From: Candidatus Poribacteria bacterium
GTDB taxonomy: Bacteria; Poribacteria; WGA-4E; WGA-3G
NCBI GenBank assembly: GCA_022826805.1
Contig: JAJDUH010000026.1
Location: 31,573-95,572, forward strand
Reading direction: 5' to 3'
Length of the DNA stretch: 64,000 nt
This document shows positions 32,045 to 42,900 of the stretch, piece by piece (the stretch's first letter is position 1; each line of letters opens with the position of its first letter). Made by a program: the position numbers and the translations under genes. A model generated the notes under the pieces. That model did no database searches and was not told the DNA's origin. It saw only the letters and a list, made by a program, of their open reading frames with translations.

Positions 32045-34513
32045 TTAGGAAAGTAGAATATTATTTTTAACTGCGTCAGGATCCGGGTTTCCATGGTCAG
32101 TAAGGGGTGGTTCTTTGGTAGCACCACCGTCCGCCGTGGATGCTGCATCACTAAGATCTTCCTGCCCAATCCGCAATTGCCGTTCTGCGTCAACAACATC
32201 TCTATTAATTTTCCCAATACATCGGTTGAGTTTATCAACGAGAGCAGTGTGTCCACTCATTGCACGACGAATTTGGCGGAGCTGATCGATGACGAGTCGA
32301 AAGGTTCGGACGAAATCGCCAGCATCCACGCGAGCATATCTCTCAAGTCTGTCAAACTGACAACCGCGGCTCCAAGCGAGCATAGCGGTGCAAAATCGAA
32401 GTTCCAACATGGGTGTAATTTCCGTTACGCCGTGCTCGACCTCTAAATACTGGATGAATGAAATCTCGGAACTGACTGTGTAGAGGACTTCGAGTAAATG
32501 TTCGTCTTTGAGTGGTTTAAAATACCCGTCTTTACGAGGTTCGGATACAATTGCGATCATGAGGCAGTTAATTTCATCCTCGGAAAGCCTTTCAAAAAAT
32601 CCGCCTAACAGTAATTGGGTTAACTGAAGCTCATATCCATAAATATGTGCGGCGGTACTCCCGCGTGGCAGAAGTGTTTGTCCCTCAATGTAACCGAGTT
32701 CTTCAAGCACTTTAAGACGGGCTGCTATTTGCTCTTTCGGACTGTTTTGAATAAATGTTGTCTTCTTTTTGAGTTTTTGGATCCGATCTTCTTCTTTACG
32801 GATAGCCTTGTATCTTCCGGTGCAGGTTTTTAAATGTTGACACTCGTCACAAAGGCTTTGCTCACTCCTTGTCCGAAAATGTTTTACCTTCCGTTGAACG
32901 CCCTTTAATCTTTTAATTCGTTCTTTTTTCCGCTTCTTTCCTCGAGTTTGGGATTTGATTTGTGCCATCTCTGCGTATAAACGCTGAAGGTTCTTTTCAC
33001 GATTTCGCTCGTGGCGATAATGTTGCTCAATTTGTGTGTTCCCATCAATTCCCTCATGGATGCACTGAGGTTCGGGTAGTGTCTGGAGTCTCTCGGTTTT
33101 TGTCTTAATCTGCTCGTTGAGTTTTGCAACTCGGACGTAGTTTTGATGGTTACTCAAACTCATCGTGTAAACATCGTAAATGTCATCGCCATACTTCTGA
33201 TAAAGATTGAGAATACTGGAATAAGAGAGATTAAACTGGCTTTCAATAGGTTCTATCTTATTAGCGACAACACCTCGAATCTCTTTTGAATCAGCATAAG
33301 CGGGTAGAATTTGCGCATAAACGTAACCGATGGTGTCAATCCCGCGTCTACCGGCGCGTCCAGACATCTGATGATATTCACGTGCTTTGAGATAGCGGAA
33401 TCCGATCCCATCATATTTTTCAAGACTGTCAAAAACGACAGTACAAGCGGGCATATTAATACCGACGGCGAACGTTTCAGTGGTGAAGAGAAGTTGAATT
33501 AATCCAGAAGTAAACAGTCTTTCCACTACTTCTTTGAGTGTCGGCAACATGCCTGCGTGGTGATAAGCAATTCCGCAGCCAATCAATCTACGAAATGCGT
33601 CAATTTTCCTTTCCTCTACGATGTCAAATTGAATGCAGAGTTCATCAAATTTCTCTAAAATTTGGGTCTGTTGTTCCTTATCAAGTAGCTGCAGCTGCGA
33701 ACCATGGACGAGTAAGCTGGCGTTTTCTTCACAACCCTTACGACTAAAACAAAAATAAAGGCAAGGGAGCTGCTTTTCGCGACGAAGATGTGGAAGGAGT
33801 CTTGTCTCTACAAAATCAGGCGGCAGCACTGGAGCGGTCTCATCATCGGACTTGTCGGATTTTTTTCGTTTACGTGCATCGTGCTGTGCTGTGCTACGGA
33901 TGATCGGGATATGCTTTGTATTGCCGATACCGTAATCCTTAAAATAGAGATGATGTTCCAAAGGCACGGGACGGTTTAACTCTTCGACTATTTCAATGTC
34001 TATATCCCGCACGCTCTGCATCCATTCGGCGAAAGAGCTGATGTTCGGAATAGTAGCACTCAGACAGACGAATTTGATATGTTGGGGTGCAAAGATGAGG
34101 CTCTCTTCCCAGACGGTGCCGCGTTCAATATCGTTGATATAGTGGATTTCGTCAAAGATAACATAAGAGACATCCTGCAACCGTTCAATGTCATCAAAAA
34201 TAGTGTTGCGGAAAATCTCCGTGGTCATCAATAGCACTTGGGCGTATGGATTTATGACCACATCGCCGGTAACAATGCCTATTTTGTCTCCGTATTCGGC
34301 GTAAAAATCCCGATATTTCTGATTGCTGAGGGCTTTGATAGGTGCAGTGTAGATAACTCGACGGTTTTCTTCAAGGCACTTTTCGACGGCATACTCGGCG
34401 ATGACAGTTTTACCTGCACCCGTAGGGGCAGTAACAATGACTGAAGCATCCCGATTAATAGCCTCAATCGCTTCCTCTTGGAATCGATCGAGTTGTAACC
34501 CTTTGTAAAGCAT
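32045..34513 (-). CDS. Ski2/Mtr4-like DEAH-box RNA helicase
   Basis: 822 residues. Walker A VTAPTGAGKTVIAEYA, DEIH box VIFDEIHYIND, motif III SATIPN, motif V-VI region TTETFAVGINMPACTVVFD and QMSGRAGRRGID, and a DSHCT-like C-terminal part (LLGGFFERLSEDEINCLMIAIV). The middle carries a cysteine cluster (CDECQHLKTC, about 565-575) that may bind zinc. Ski2-type helicases unwind RNA for decay. The start at MLYKGLQLDRFQEEAI is preferred to an upstream ATG because the family begins with LD.FQ.EAI. Promoter at 34583-34611. Confidence 0.9.
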   Translation of the reverse strand: MLYKGLQLDRFQEEAIEAINRDASVIVTAPTGAGKTVIAEYAVEKCLEENRRVIYTAPIKALSNQKYRDFYAEYGDKIGIVTGDVVINPYAQVLLMTTEIFRNTIFDDIERLQDVSYVIFDEIHYINDIERGTVWEESLIFAPQHIKFVCLSATIPNISSFAEWMQSVRDIDIEIVEELNRPVPLEHHLYFKDYGIGNTKHIPIIRSTAQHDARKRKKSDKSDDETAPVLPPDFVETRLLPHLRREKQLPCLYFCFSRKGCEENASLLVHGSQLQLLDKEQQTQILEKFDELCIQFDIVEERKIDAFRRLIGCGIAYHHAGMLPTLKEVVERLFTSGLIQLLFTTETFAVGINMPACTVVFDSLEKYDGIGFRYLKAREYHQMSGRAGRRGIDTIGYVYAQILPAYADSKEIRGVVANKIEPIESQFNLSYSSILNLYQKYGDDIYDVYTMSLSNHQNYVRVAKLNEQIKTKTERLQTLPEPQCIHEGIDGNTQIEQHYRHERNREKNLQRLYAEMAQIKSQTRGKKRKKERIKRLKGVQRKVKHFRTRSEQSLCDECQHLKTCTGRYKAIRKEEDRIQKLKKKTTFIQNSPKEQIAARLKVLEELGYIEGQTLLPRGSTAAHIYGYELQLTQLLLGGFFERLSEDEINCLMIAIVSEPRKDGYFKPLKDEHLLEVLYTVSSEISFIQYLEVEHGVTEITPMLELRFCTAMLAWSRGCQFDRLERYARVDAGDFVRTFRLVIDQLRQIRRAMSGHTALVDKLNRCIGKINRDVVDAERQLRIGQEDLSDAASTADGGATKEPPLTDHGNPDPDAVKNNILLS

Positions 34514-34582
34514 CCAATCCTTCCTTGCCCTCCAACTTCTCTGCATAGCCTGCCAGCAGTCTGAGGCATAATGTTAAAGGTA

Positions 34583-34611
34583 ATTGTAACAGATAGGGTA
34601 TTTTTTGTCAA
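34583..34611 (-). promoter_or_regulatory. promoter of the helicase gene
   Basis: On the minus strand TTGACA and TACAAT are exactly 17 bases apart. Confidence 0.65.
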
Positions 34612-34664
34612 GGGTTTTCTGGGTACTTAGTTGTCAGTTACCAGAGATAGCACTTCGTTTACCC

Positions 34665-34693
34665 TTGACATCTCCTGTACTCTGTGTTACTAT
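34665..34693 (+). promoter_or_regulatory. promoter of the Spy-like gene, divergent to the helicase
   Basis: TTGACA and TACTAT with 17 bases between them. It is back-to-back with the helicase promoter, with one copy of GTTGTCAGTTACCAG between the two. Confidence 0.65.
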
Positions 34694-34740
34694 AGTACAA
34701 GAATGCCTGAAACCAACTATCGAAATTAGAGGAAAAGATT

Positions 34741-35247
34741 ATGCGAGATGTTGAACAGATACAATGGCAATATCGAGGTATATGGAAGCGTGCCTTGGGG
34801 ATTTTGATATGTGTTGCGCTTTTTGGCGTTATAGCATGGGCACAAAAGAGCAATAACGAGGGCGAGAAAGGCGTCACCTTGGCTGACCTTGGTGTGACAG
34901 AATCACAGCAGAACGAAATTAAAGCACTCTGGGAATTAAAACGTCAAAAGCAGATTCAGGCAGTCGCCAATTTGAAGACGCTCAATAGGCTTGTAAGAGA
35001 TTCGCTTGCTGAAGATGCGGAAATCCAAGAGACGTTGGACGAATTCCGGATGAAACGTAAGGAAATGCAAGAAGGGATTGACAAGATCGAGGAAGGTTTG
35101 ATTCAGACATTGCCTTCTCGCGCACAACTCCATTTAACTGTTTTAGGGGTGCTGGATAACGGTATCCCACGGAAAATGTCGAAGTCGCAAACCAGCAAGA
35201 AAACGGACGAAAATTCTACATCTTCTCTGAAACAACAGCGGAAATAA
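34741..35247 (+). CDS. Spy/CpxP-like periplasmic protein, probable
   Basis: 168 residues. An N-terminal membrane or signal segment (LGILICVALFGVIAWAQK) is followed by long charged helices including LADLGVTESQQNEIKALWEL and EIQETLDEFRMKRKEMQEGI, the pattern of LTxxQ (Spy/CpxP) proteins that chaperone or sense envelope stress. The LTxxQ motif itself is only approximated (VTESQ). Its N-terminus has an unusual 20-residue basic extension before the hydrophobic stretch. Monocistronic, with a promoter and GAGG ribosome-binding site upstream, ending just before tRNA-Ala on the other strand. Confidence 0.6.
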   Translation: MRDVEQIQWQYRGIWKRALGILICVALFGVIAWAQKSNNEGEKGVTLADLGVTESQQNEIKALWELKRQKQIQAVANLKTLNRLVRDSLAEDAEIQETLDEFRMKRKEMQEGIDKIEEGLIQTLPSRAQLHLTVLGVLDNGIPRKMSKSQTSKKTDENSTSSLKQQRK

Positions 35248-35253
35248 AAAAGG

Positions 35254-35326
<73 letters not shown>

Positions 35327-35344
35327 ACTTAATTATTGCCTTTA

Positions 35345-35373
35345 ATTATATCATACATCTTCAGGGAATGCAA
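35345..35373 (-). promoter_or_regulatory. promoter of tRNA-Ala
   Basis: On the minus strand TTGCAT and TATAAT are 17 bases apart, starting transcription about 12 bases before the mature 5' end. Confidence 0.65.
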
Positions 35374-35396
35374 GAAAAATTGCATTTTTAAGAAAA

Positions 35397-36233
35397 ATGG
35401 CGAAAACTCCGCAAACAGATCCATTTTTTTCCTTTGCCCAACGCGAGGATAGTGAGATTCAACTCGCAACAGGTGCACTTCTTATCGCTCAAAGCGAGTA
35501 CATTGAGCTTAATATTGAGGATTATCTGTGTCGTTTGGATACGATGGCAAACGTTGTACGCGAACGGATCCAAAATGCGACACTCCCTGAACACCACATT
35601 TCTGAACTGAATCGCTATCTTTTTGAAGAAAATGGGTTCACTGGCAATACCGAGAACTACTACGCTTTGGGTAACAACTTTCTCAATGCTGTGTTGGATA
35701 ATAAAACTGGCATTCCTATCACGTTAGCGGTTGTCTATATTGAAGTTGGTAGGCGTGCAGGATTACCACTTGTTGGCGTAAATTTCCCGGGGCATTTCCT
35801 TGTTAAATATCAGCGTGAGCATTTAGATATTCACCTTGATGTATTTAAAGACGGATGCTTTATGCATGAAGACATGCTCCAGGCAAAACTCAAGGAAATG
35901 ATGGGGGAGTCGGTGTCCTTAAAACCGAGCATGTTAGCAGAAGCCACGGATCGGGAGATCTTAGCGCGTATCTTACGGAATTTGGTGCGCGCCTATACGC
36001 TCCTTGAGCGTTACGACAAAGCACTTACTGCGGCAGAACGCATTACGTGGTTGCTCCCCGATGCATCAACGGACTACCGTCTTCTCGGTTATCTACACTA
36101 TAAAAATCATGCGTATAGCGAAAGTATCGTAGCTTTCGAGAAGTACCTTCAACTTGCAGAAACACCCCCAGATGCCGCAGCGATTGAGCGGGATATACAA
36201 CACCTTCACAAACTACTTTCGCGCCTGAATTAA
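35397..36233 (+). CDS. SirB1/transglutaminase-like protein with TPR
   Basis: 278 residues. The first 180 resemble the SirB1 family (transglutaminase-like core 2): NYYALGNNFLNAVLDNKTGIPITLAVVYIEVGRRAGLPLVGVNFPGHFLVKY. The second half has TPR-like helices (LVRAYTLLERYDKALTAAERI, DYRLLGYLHYKNHAYSESIV). No signal peptide. The classic transglutaminase triad is not complete, so it may be a binding protein rather than an enzyme. It lies alone, divergent from tRNA-Ala. Confidence 0.85.
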   Translation: MAKTPQTDPFFSFAQREDSEIQLATGALLIAQSEYIELNIEDYLCRLDTMANVVRERIQNATLPEHHISELNRYLFEENGFTGNTENYYALGNNFLNAVLDNKTGIPITLAVVYIEVGRRAGLPLVGVNFPGHFLVKYQREHLDIHLDVFKDGCFMHEDMLQAKLKEMMGESVSLKPSMLAEATDREILARILRNLVRAYTLLERYDKALTAAERITWLLPDASTDYRLLGYLHYKNHAYSESIVAFEKYLQLAETPPDAAAIERDIQHLHKLLSRLN

Positions 36234-36469
36234 ATTCAGCATAGCATACATTATCGCTCTCACAAAGGCAGAAATCCCCAAAAAATATCGTTTTTTTCTT
36301 AGATGTGATATACTGAGTCCGAGTGTATCGTTAGCGGATGCACGCGGTGCGGTGGGTTCTTGCTTCCGAGCCCGTAGCGGTCCGCAAAACAACTAACGGC
36401 AAATATTATGCTTGAATTTTAGCGATTTCTGGAAAATCTCAACCCGAATTAACAATCGAGGAGATGACC

Positions 36470-37252
36470 ATGAAGTACCTGGAACGCTATAGCACTTGGT
36501 TATGTTCTGTCCTGCTTCTGTTCAATCTATCAATGACGGCATCAGGGCAGGGAGAAAAGGCAGACACCCTCATTGGACACTGGACATTTGAGAAAGGTGT
36601 TGAACTGGAAGACCTTATGGGTAATTTTGCCGATATTAAACTCATGGGTGCTACAATCGAGGATGGACAATTGAACGTCGATCTTGGTAAATGGGCAATT
36701 GCCAGTGGGTATGACGGTCCGGACATCGGAGAAAAGACGTTGGTATCGTGGGCGATAATGGATAATCTCGACGTTCAGAAAGGTTCAATACTAACCATCG
36801 ACCGGCTTTCCGATCCGACGTTTGATGCAATTGTCTTTGGCGAACGCCAGAATCACCGTTGGATGGCGGGTAGCGGCTGGTTTCACCGTACACAGGATCC
36901 GAAACCTGGGTTCGAAGAAAAGAAAACGGGAGAGCTGATTATGATGGCGATCTCGTATGAAGATGACGGCGGCACGGCACGTGTGAGAATATACCGTAAT
37001 GGTGACGAAATTGGCGACTATACATTTGGCCAATTCGTGACGTTTGATAATAAAGATGCCGAGGCAATTTGGGGTAAGCGTCACGGCGGTTTAGCCGGAG
37101 GTCCCGGCGATCTTGATGCTCACATCGAAGACTCACGAATTTATGCATCTGTTCTCAGTCAGGCAGAGATTAAGAAATTGTTACCGGACACACTGGACGT
37201 GGAAGCACAGGGTAAGCTTACCACTGTCTGGGCAAGATTGAAAACAGAGTAG
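36470..37252 (+). CDS. secreted LamG-like protein with conserved C-terminal tail
   Basis: 260 residues from MKYLERYSTWL (the ATG at 36464 is too close to the GAGGAG ribosome-binding site). Signal peptide to about TASGQG. LIGHWTFEKGVELEDLMGN and DARIEDSRIYASVLSQAEIK are the ends of a LamG/concanavalin-like sandwich. The last residues, TLDVEAQGKLTTVWARLKTE, resemble the tails at 3045 and 52049. Exported and probably carbohydrate-binding; no catalytic residues recognised. Monocistronic; upstream are about 230 bases without a gene. Confidence 0.72.
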   Translation: MKYLERYSTWLCSVLLLFNLSMTASGQGEKADTLIGHWTFEKGVELEDLMGNFADIKLMGATIEDGQLNVDLGKWAIASGYDGPDIGEKTLVSWAIMDNLDVQKGSILTIDRLSDPTFDAIVFGERQNHRWMAGSGWFHRTQDPKPGFEEKKTGELIMMAISYEDDGGTARVRIYRNGDEIGDYTFGQFVTFDNKDAEAIWGKRHGGLAGGPGDLDAHIEDSRIYASVLSQAEIKKLLPDTLDVEAQGKLTTVWARLKTE

Positions 37253-37281
37253 GTGTTTGGATATTAGATTCCATATTAGAG

Positions 37282-37312
37282 GTCCCGAAGGGTTTTGAAA
37301 ACTCTTCGGGAC
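37282..37312 (+). terminator. hairpin after the LamG gene
   Basis: GTCCCGAAG and CTTCGGGAC make a 9-bp stem around GGTTTTGAAAACT. The following TTGTAT is weakly T-rich and overlaps the -35 box of the tsaB promoter. Confidence 0.5.
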
Positions 37313-37340
37313 TTGTATGAGAAAAACTGCGCGTTATAAT
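37313..37340 (+). promoter_or_regulatory. promoter of tsaB
   Basis: TTGTAT and TATAAT with a 16-base spacer, about 30 bases ahead of the tsaB start. Confidence 0.55.
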
Positions 37341-37370
37341 TCTGTGGATTGGAAAAAACGAAAATAAAAG

Positions 37371-38051
37371 ATGAAAATTTTAGGCGTTGATACTTCGACT
37401 CCTATTGGGAGTGTTGCTTTAATAGATGATGATAACGTAGTCGCGGAGCATACACTTGATATTGTCCGAGCGCACTCCTCAAGGCTGATGCCCGCCATCG
37501 ATAGCGTCCTGAAGTGGGGCGACATTACAGTAAATGATTTAGATGGGTGTGCTGTCGGTATTGGACCTGGTTCATTTACCGGTATTCGTATCGGTGTTGC
37601 GACAATTAAATCTATCTGTTACGCCGTTGACAAACCGATCGTCGGTGTTTCAACCTTGGAGGCAATCGCTTATAATCTCCGATGGTCAAATAGCATTATC
37701 TGTCCATTGCTCGATGCGCGGCGCAGTGAAACCTACGGTGCCATTTTTCAAGGGAATACAAACTGGGAGCGTCTGAGTGAGGACCTCTGTTTACCGATCA
37801 ATGCTTTCTTAGACCGCATCAAAGAGGATACATCTCCAGATTGCCCTATCAACTTCGTTGGGGATGGACTGGCGACATACGGGGATGCAGTCCGAGAAAA
37901 TCTCGGCGATCGGGTGCACTTTGCAGACGCTATTTTTAATGTCCCGCGCGGTGCGACTATCGCCTATCTCGGCGCGCAACGCTTACAGCAGGGAGATAGT
38001 GATAACTATTGGACTTTAGTGCCTAACTATGTTAGAGTTGGATTGTATTAA
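37371..38051 (+). CDS. tsaB: tRNA threonylcarbamoyladenosine biosynthesis protein TsaB
   Basis: 226 residues of the ASKHA fold: MKILGVDTSTPIGSVALIDD, AHSSRLMPAIDSVLKWGDI, GCAVGIGPGSFTGIRIGVAT and LDARRSETYGAIF, all TsaB blocks. It acts with TsaD and TsaE to attach threonylcarbamoyl to A37 of tRNAs reading ANN codons. tsaE is in this window at 59537, tsaD is not seen. It overlaps the first bases of the flippase ORF, whose start needs care. Ribosome-binding site is weak (A-rich). Confidence 0.95.
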   Translation: MKILGVDTSTPIGSVALIDDDNVVAEHTLDIVRAHSSRLMPAIDSVLKWGDITVNDLDGCAVGIGPGSFTGIRIGVATIKSICYAVDKPIVGVSTLEAIAYNLRWSNSIICPLLDARRSETYGAIFQGNTNWERLSEDLCLPINAFLDRIKEDTSPDCPINFVGDGLATYGDAVRENLGDRVHFADAIFNVPRGATIAYLGAQRLQQGDSDNYWTLVPNYVRVGLY

Positions 38052-38091
38052 TAGTTATCGGTTGTCAGTTTTCAGTTCAAAATTAGAAACA

Positions 38092-39522
38092 GTGAATCGC
38101 ATCTTTCAAAACACGTCTTCACTTTTTAGCGCGCACCTTATCAGCCGCTTGGGTTCACTCGTCATAACGATATGGTTAATGCCACGTTATTTCTCAGAAA
38201 GTGAACTGGGTGGCTATTTTGTTGCGATTGCCCTTACCAATCTGATTGCCAGCCTGACAGAACTCGGTATGCAAAACCCGCTCATACGGGAAATGACGTT
38301 GCACCTGCAACAGACACGACACTATCTCGGCAACGCGCTCATCGTTCGCAGTATTCTGTCGATCGTCGCTTACGGCATCATGATTGTTAGTGGTATATTC
38401 CTCTATACCCCGATAATCGTGGAGATGATCGTTTTCTTAGGGTTGGCAGAGATTGCGAATTCCTTAGCGCAGTTGTATCGGTGCGTCTTTCGCGCACACG
38501 AGAAGATGAAGTATGAAGCGTTCACCGTGATCGCTGAACGTGGTGTATTTCTCTTAATCGGTGGTGGTGCGATAATTTTCAACTATGGATTGATAACCGT
38601 CTGTCAGGCAATGTTGACAGCGGGTTGTATTAATCTGATCTTAAGTGTTGGACTTACCCGATACCGTTTCACTGTGCTCGGCTTCCAACCGAGTCGAGAG
38701 ATTGTGACGGGGCTGATGCAGCAGGCACTGCCGTTTGCTATCGGTAACCTTTTCAACCTCCTCTATTTTCGTGTGGATGCGATTCTGGTGTCAAAACTGA
38801 GTTCGGACGGCGTGGATGCCAATACGTGGTATGGTTTGGCGTATACGATTGTCAACGCTTTCACGATTCTACCCGGGGCATTCATGATGGGTGCCATGTT
38901 TCCTGTGTTATCCCGTGCGTGGGAGCAAGAGAAAGAGAGGTTTCCGGGAGCATGGACGTTCGGTATGCGGTGGATGGTGCTAAGCGGACTTCCGTTCGCT
39001 GTTGGACTCTCGACGCTATCCCCCGAAATTACGGCGGTGTTGTTTCCGACCTATACACCAGCAGAAGTCACCAAAGTGTCAGAAGCGCTCCAATGGCTGA
39101 GTTGGGCGGGTGGGTTGATCTTCGTGACGACGTCAGTGCAGGCGGTGTTACGCGCAACGGACAAACGTAGTGCTTTCTCAGTTCTCATGGGAACAACGGC
39201 ACTCTTGAACATATGCTTAAATTTATTTTTGATTCCGCGTTTCAGTCATGTCGGTGCGGCGATAGCGATGGTGATAAGTGAAGTGTATCTACTTGTCTTT
39301 GGGATCGGTTATATTTCGAGAAATATTATAAGGTTCCGCGAAACGCCTCTTATACTGCCAACGCTTCTAAAAGCAGCCTTTCTCTCTGCTGTGATGGGTA
39401 TCGGTTTGACGCTGTTGAAGGGATTTGTTTCTATTTGGGTATTGATTCCGTTGGCGGTGGTGTTTTATGGTGGTGGAATTGCTATTTTTGGGGAGTTGCG
39501 GGCGAGACTTAGGTTTGATTAA
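38092..39522 (+). CDS. polysaccharide flippase-like membrane protein (Wzx/MVF type)
   Basis: About 476 residues if started at GTG 38092; an ATG at 38029, inside tsaB, would add 21 residues that read through a GTTATCGGTTGTCAGTT repeat and look non-protein-like. The protein has about 12-14 membrane helices (LISRLGSLVITIWLMPRYFSESELGGYF start) and follows the MATE/Wzx pattern of lipid-linked glycan flippases: FAIGNLFNLLYFRVDAILVSKL and GAFMMGAMFPVLSRAWE. It would move lipid-linked sugars across the inner membrane. Co-transcription with tsaB is possible. Confidence 0.82.
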   Translation: MNRIFQNTSSLFSAHLISRLGSLVITIWLMPRYFSESELGGYFVAIALTNLIASLTELGMQNPLIREMTLHLQQTRHYLGNALIVRSILSIVAYGIMIVSGIFLYTPIIVEMIVFLGLAEIANSLAQLYRCVFRAHEKMKYEAFTVIAERGVFLLIGGGAIIFNYGLITVCQAMLTAGCINLILSVGLTRYRFTVLGFQPSREIVTGLMQQALPFAIGNLFNLLYFRVDAILVSKLSSDGVDANTWYGLAYTIVNAFTILPGAFMMGAMFPVLSRAWEQEKERFPGAWTFGMRWMVLSGLPFAVGLSTLSPEITAVLFPTYTPAEVTKVSEALQWLSWAGGLIFVTTSVQAVLRATDKRSAFSVLMGTTALLNICLNLFLIPRFSHVGAAIAMVISEVYLLVFGIGYISRNIIRFRETPLILPTLLKAAFLSAVMGIGLTLLKGFVSIWVLIPLAVVFYGGGIAIFGELRARLRFD

Positions 39523-39994
39523 GCAGATTTCCTTTCGTCCAAATAACCATTAAAAAATACCTATTTGTTAAATATAATATAACTTAAAACCCATTTTATG
39601 CGCTTTTCACGGAGAACGCACAATTACCAGATCAGAAACCCAATGGAATCAAGGCTCCAAAAAGACCTCCGTGAAACCTCCGTGAATGCCTCTGTTAAAG
39701 GACAATCCCGATGCTAAGGATATTTGTCCGAAAAAATCGCAATTATAAGACAGACTCTAATTATCCTGAAAATTCTAAAATCCTGATTCTGACAACCGAC
39801 AAATACTCCTTGTCGATGGCGATGCCCTCCCGCTTGCTTTCTAAGGAAAATCTTGCACTCAAGATTCAAAGGGTGTATAATAGCGTCTGAACCAGTATTT
39901 ATAAGATTACAGAATTTTCAGGATTATAGTCGCTTGTTGATTGATAACCCTCTCTTATAGCATTACCGAAATATTTTCCCTAACTTTATATGAT
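39523..39994. other. 472-base intergenic region before the restriction gene
   Basis: No gene. Contains a repeat with AATCCTGA/ATCCTGAAAA units at 39758-39793, an inverted related copy at 39901-39929, and a promoter at 39853-39881 (TTGCAC-17-TATAAT) reading toward the RM gene. The first part, to about 39750, is AT-rich with direct CCTCCGTGAA units. Confidence 0.6.
39853..39881 (+). promoter_or_regulatory. promoter of the RM gene
   Basis: TTGCAC and TATAAT, 17 bases apart. Start to the RM ATG is about 107 bases, and the leader contains the inverted repeat at 39901-39929. Confidence 0.55.
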
Positions 39995-42900
39995 ATGAAT
40001 TTCCAAGACCGCTGCGAGCGTTACCTACAAGATATACACCGTACCCAAGCCGACCCCGAGGCTACCCCTGAACTATCCCTTTTTCCACATCTTCAAGCGT
40101 TCCTTGAGGATATTGCCGTTAACTATTTTGAGAGAACCACAATAACATTCACACAAGAACCGAGAAGACTTGATCAGATTGGGAGACCCGACTTTATTGC
40201 GCGCGAGGGATTACTGCCGATTGGGTATATTGAAGCAGAGGCTTATGGCAGAAATCTTGATGCACTCATCGGACACGCTGAAACACAGAATATCCGGTTT
40301 ATTGAAAACCTTGATAATTTCATCCTCACCAATTTTGTTGAATTCCGATTGTATACAGAGGGACAATCTCGTTTAACAGCAAGCGTTGCAGACGAGCGCG
40401 AAAATTTAGAGAGACTATTGGAGCGGTTTCTCAATGCCGGTCCCTTGCAAGTCGGCACCCCGGAGGTACTCGCGAAACATCTGGCGCGCCGCACACGTGA
40501 ACTACAAACCCAAATTGAAACGACGCTCACGGACGAAAACAGTCAGGTTTACAGCATGTTTTCAGCGTTTAAGGAGCTTCTCCTTGCTACGCTGACCCCA
40601 GACGATTTCGCCGATATGTATGCTCAAACGCTCGCGTATGGGCTCTTTGCGGCACGTTGTACATTGCCTAATGCAACGAACTTCTCACGCGAAACGGCAA
40701 CCAATGCCCTGCCACGCTCCAATCCGTTCTTACGCCAACTTTTCTATCAGGTAGCCTCGCCGAATCTTGAGGAGAACGTTACTTACATTTTGGATGACAT
40801 CGCCACCCTTCTCCGAAACGTGTCTACAGAGATGCTCCGTACCGCCTTTAGTGTAAAGACGCATTTTGAGGATCCAGTCGTCCATTTCTACGAGACGTTT
40901 CTTGCAGAATATGACCCGCAGCGTCGGGTTGACCGTGGTGTCTATTACACACCGCCACAGGTTATCTCCTATATCGTCCGTTCTGTTGACAGTCTACTCA
41001 AAACAGAACTGAACAGACAGGATGGGCTTGCTGACGACGACACGCTCATTCTCGACCCCGCAACAGGCACCGGAGGTTTTCTCTTGACAGTGCTTGACCA
41101 TATCCGCGAATACGTCACGACCAATTATGGTACAGGAGACTGGAACCGATATATCAACGCTCAATTGGTCAAACGGCTTTTCGGATTTGAACTGTTGGTT
41201 GCCCCCTACACGATTGCACATCTGAAGTTGAGTCTATTTTTACAAGCACAAGGTTGGGATGCAACCGAACGTCTCCGTATCTATCTCACCAACACGTTAG
41301 AGGAACCCGTGGAAAGGACGCAACGCTTGCCGTTTGCAGATTTTATCTCTGATGAGGCGAACGCGGCGGTTTCAGTGAAACGCGATGAACCACTTCTTGT
41401 CATTCTTGGTAATCCCCCTTACAAGCAACATTCTGCTAACCCAAGTCGAGACAATGGAAATTTAACTTTCATTGGTAAACTCACGAAGGATTACAGACAA
41501 GTAGACGGAAAATCGCTCGGTGAAACAAACCCCAGAGCACTTCAGGATGATTACGTGAATTTTATTCGGTGGGCGCAGTGGCGAATTGATAAAAACGGTG
41601 AAGGTGTTATCGGTTACATTGTCAACAATAATTTCCTTGACGCCCCTACCGCTCGTGGCATACGTCAAAGTTTGTTAAACAGTTTTAACGCAATCTATCT
41701 GCTTAACCTGCACGGCAGTAACAGAAGAACGGAAGCGGTGCCGACAGCGGAGAGAGATGAAAATGTATTTGACATTTTGCAGGGAGTTTGCATTTTGTTA
41801 TGTGTTAAACAACCGGACAATCCTTCCACTGCAAAGGTCTATTACGCGGATATATGGGGATCTCGAGAGGAGAAATACAATATCCTTTCGGAAACTGATG
41901 TCCAGTCCACAGAGTGGCGTGAGCTACAACCGACATCACCCTACTATCTTTTTGTACCGCAAGCAACGAACTACAGTGCCGAGTACGAAAGCGGATGGAA
42001 AATTACTGACATCTTTCAAACCCATTCAATCGGAATTGTCACTGCGCGAGATAAATTGACGATTCATCGGACTGCTGAAGAGGTCCGCGAGACGGTAACC
42101 GATTTTGTTTCACTCTCTATAGACGAGGCGCGAGAGCGTTACAGATTGCCAAGGGATAGTCAAGATTGGCAGGTTCACCTTGCCCAAGCGGATATTCGTA
42201 ATAATCCCGATGCTGAACTGCATGTAACGCCAATTCGCTATCGTTTGTTTGACACACGCTGGACCTACTACACTGGACGCTCGCGTGGATTTCATTGTCG
42301 CCCCCGTCCCGCTAATATGTACCACCTACGCAGGAAAAATTTTGCCCTCTGTGTCTGCCGTATTGTCAAAAGTCCGGTATGGCAACACGCCTCGATAACT
42401 GATAAAATCACCGACAATTGTTATATCTCAAACACGACCAGTGAATCTGGATACGTGATCCCGCTTTACCTATATCCGAACCCAGATGAGTTGGATCTTG
42501 CTACAGGGCAATTGCTTAATTTGAAACCTACGTTTCTCAAGGCGTTAGCAGAAGCATTAGGACTTCCACAAACGGATCCTTCCGGGCTGCCTGAAGGTAT
42601 TTCACCCGAAGAAATTCTTGGTTATATCTATGCGGTTTTGTATAGTCCTACCTATCGTGAACGGTATTACGAATTCTTGAAATACGACTTCCCGCGCATT
42701 CCCTTGCCTACGAACATTGAACGCTTCCTAAAACTTGCAGCATTAGGACAGAATTTGATTGATTGGCATCTTCTGAAAGATGTGCAAGTTCCGCCTCGTC
42801 ATCGGTTTGAAGGACAAGGAGAAGCTGCCGTCTCAAGAATTCGCTACGAGGGTGGACACGTTTGGATTAATCCTACGCAGCACTTCACGGATGTGCCTGA

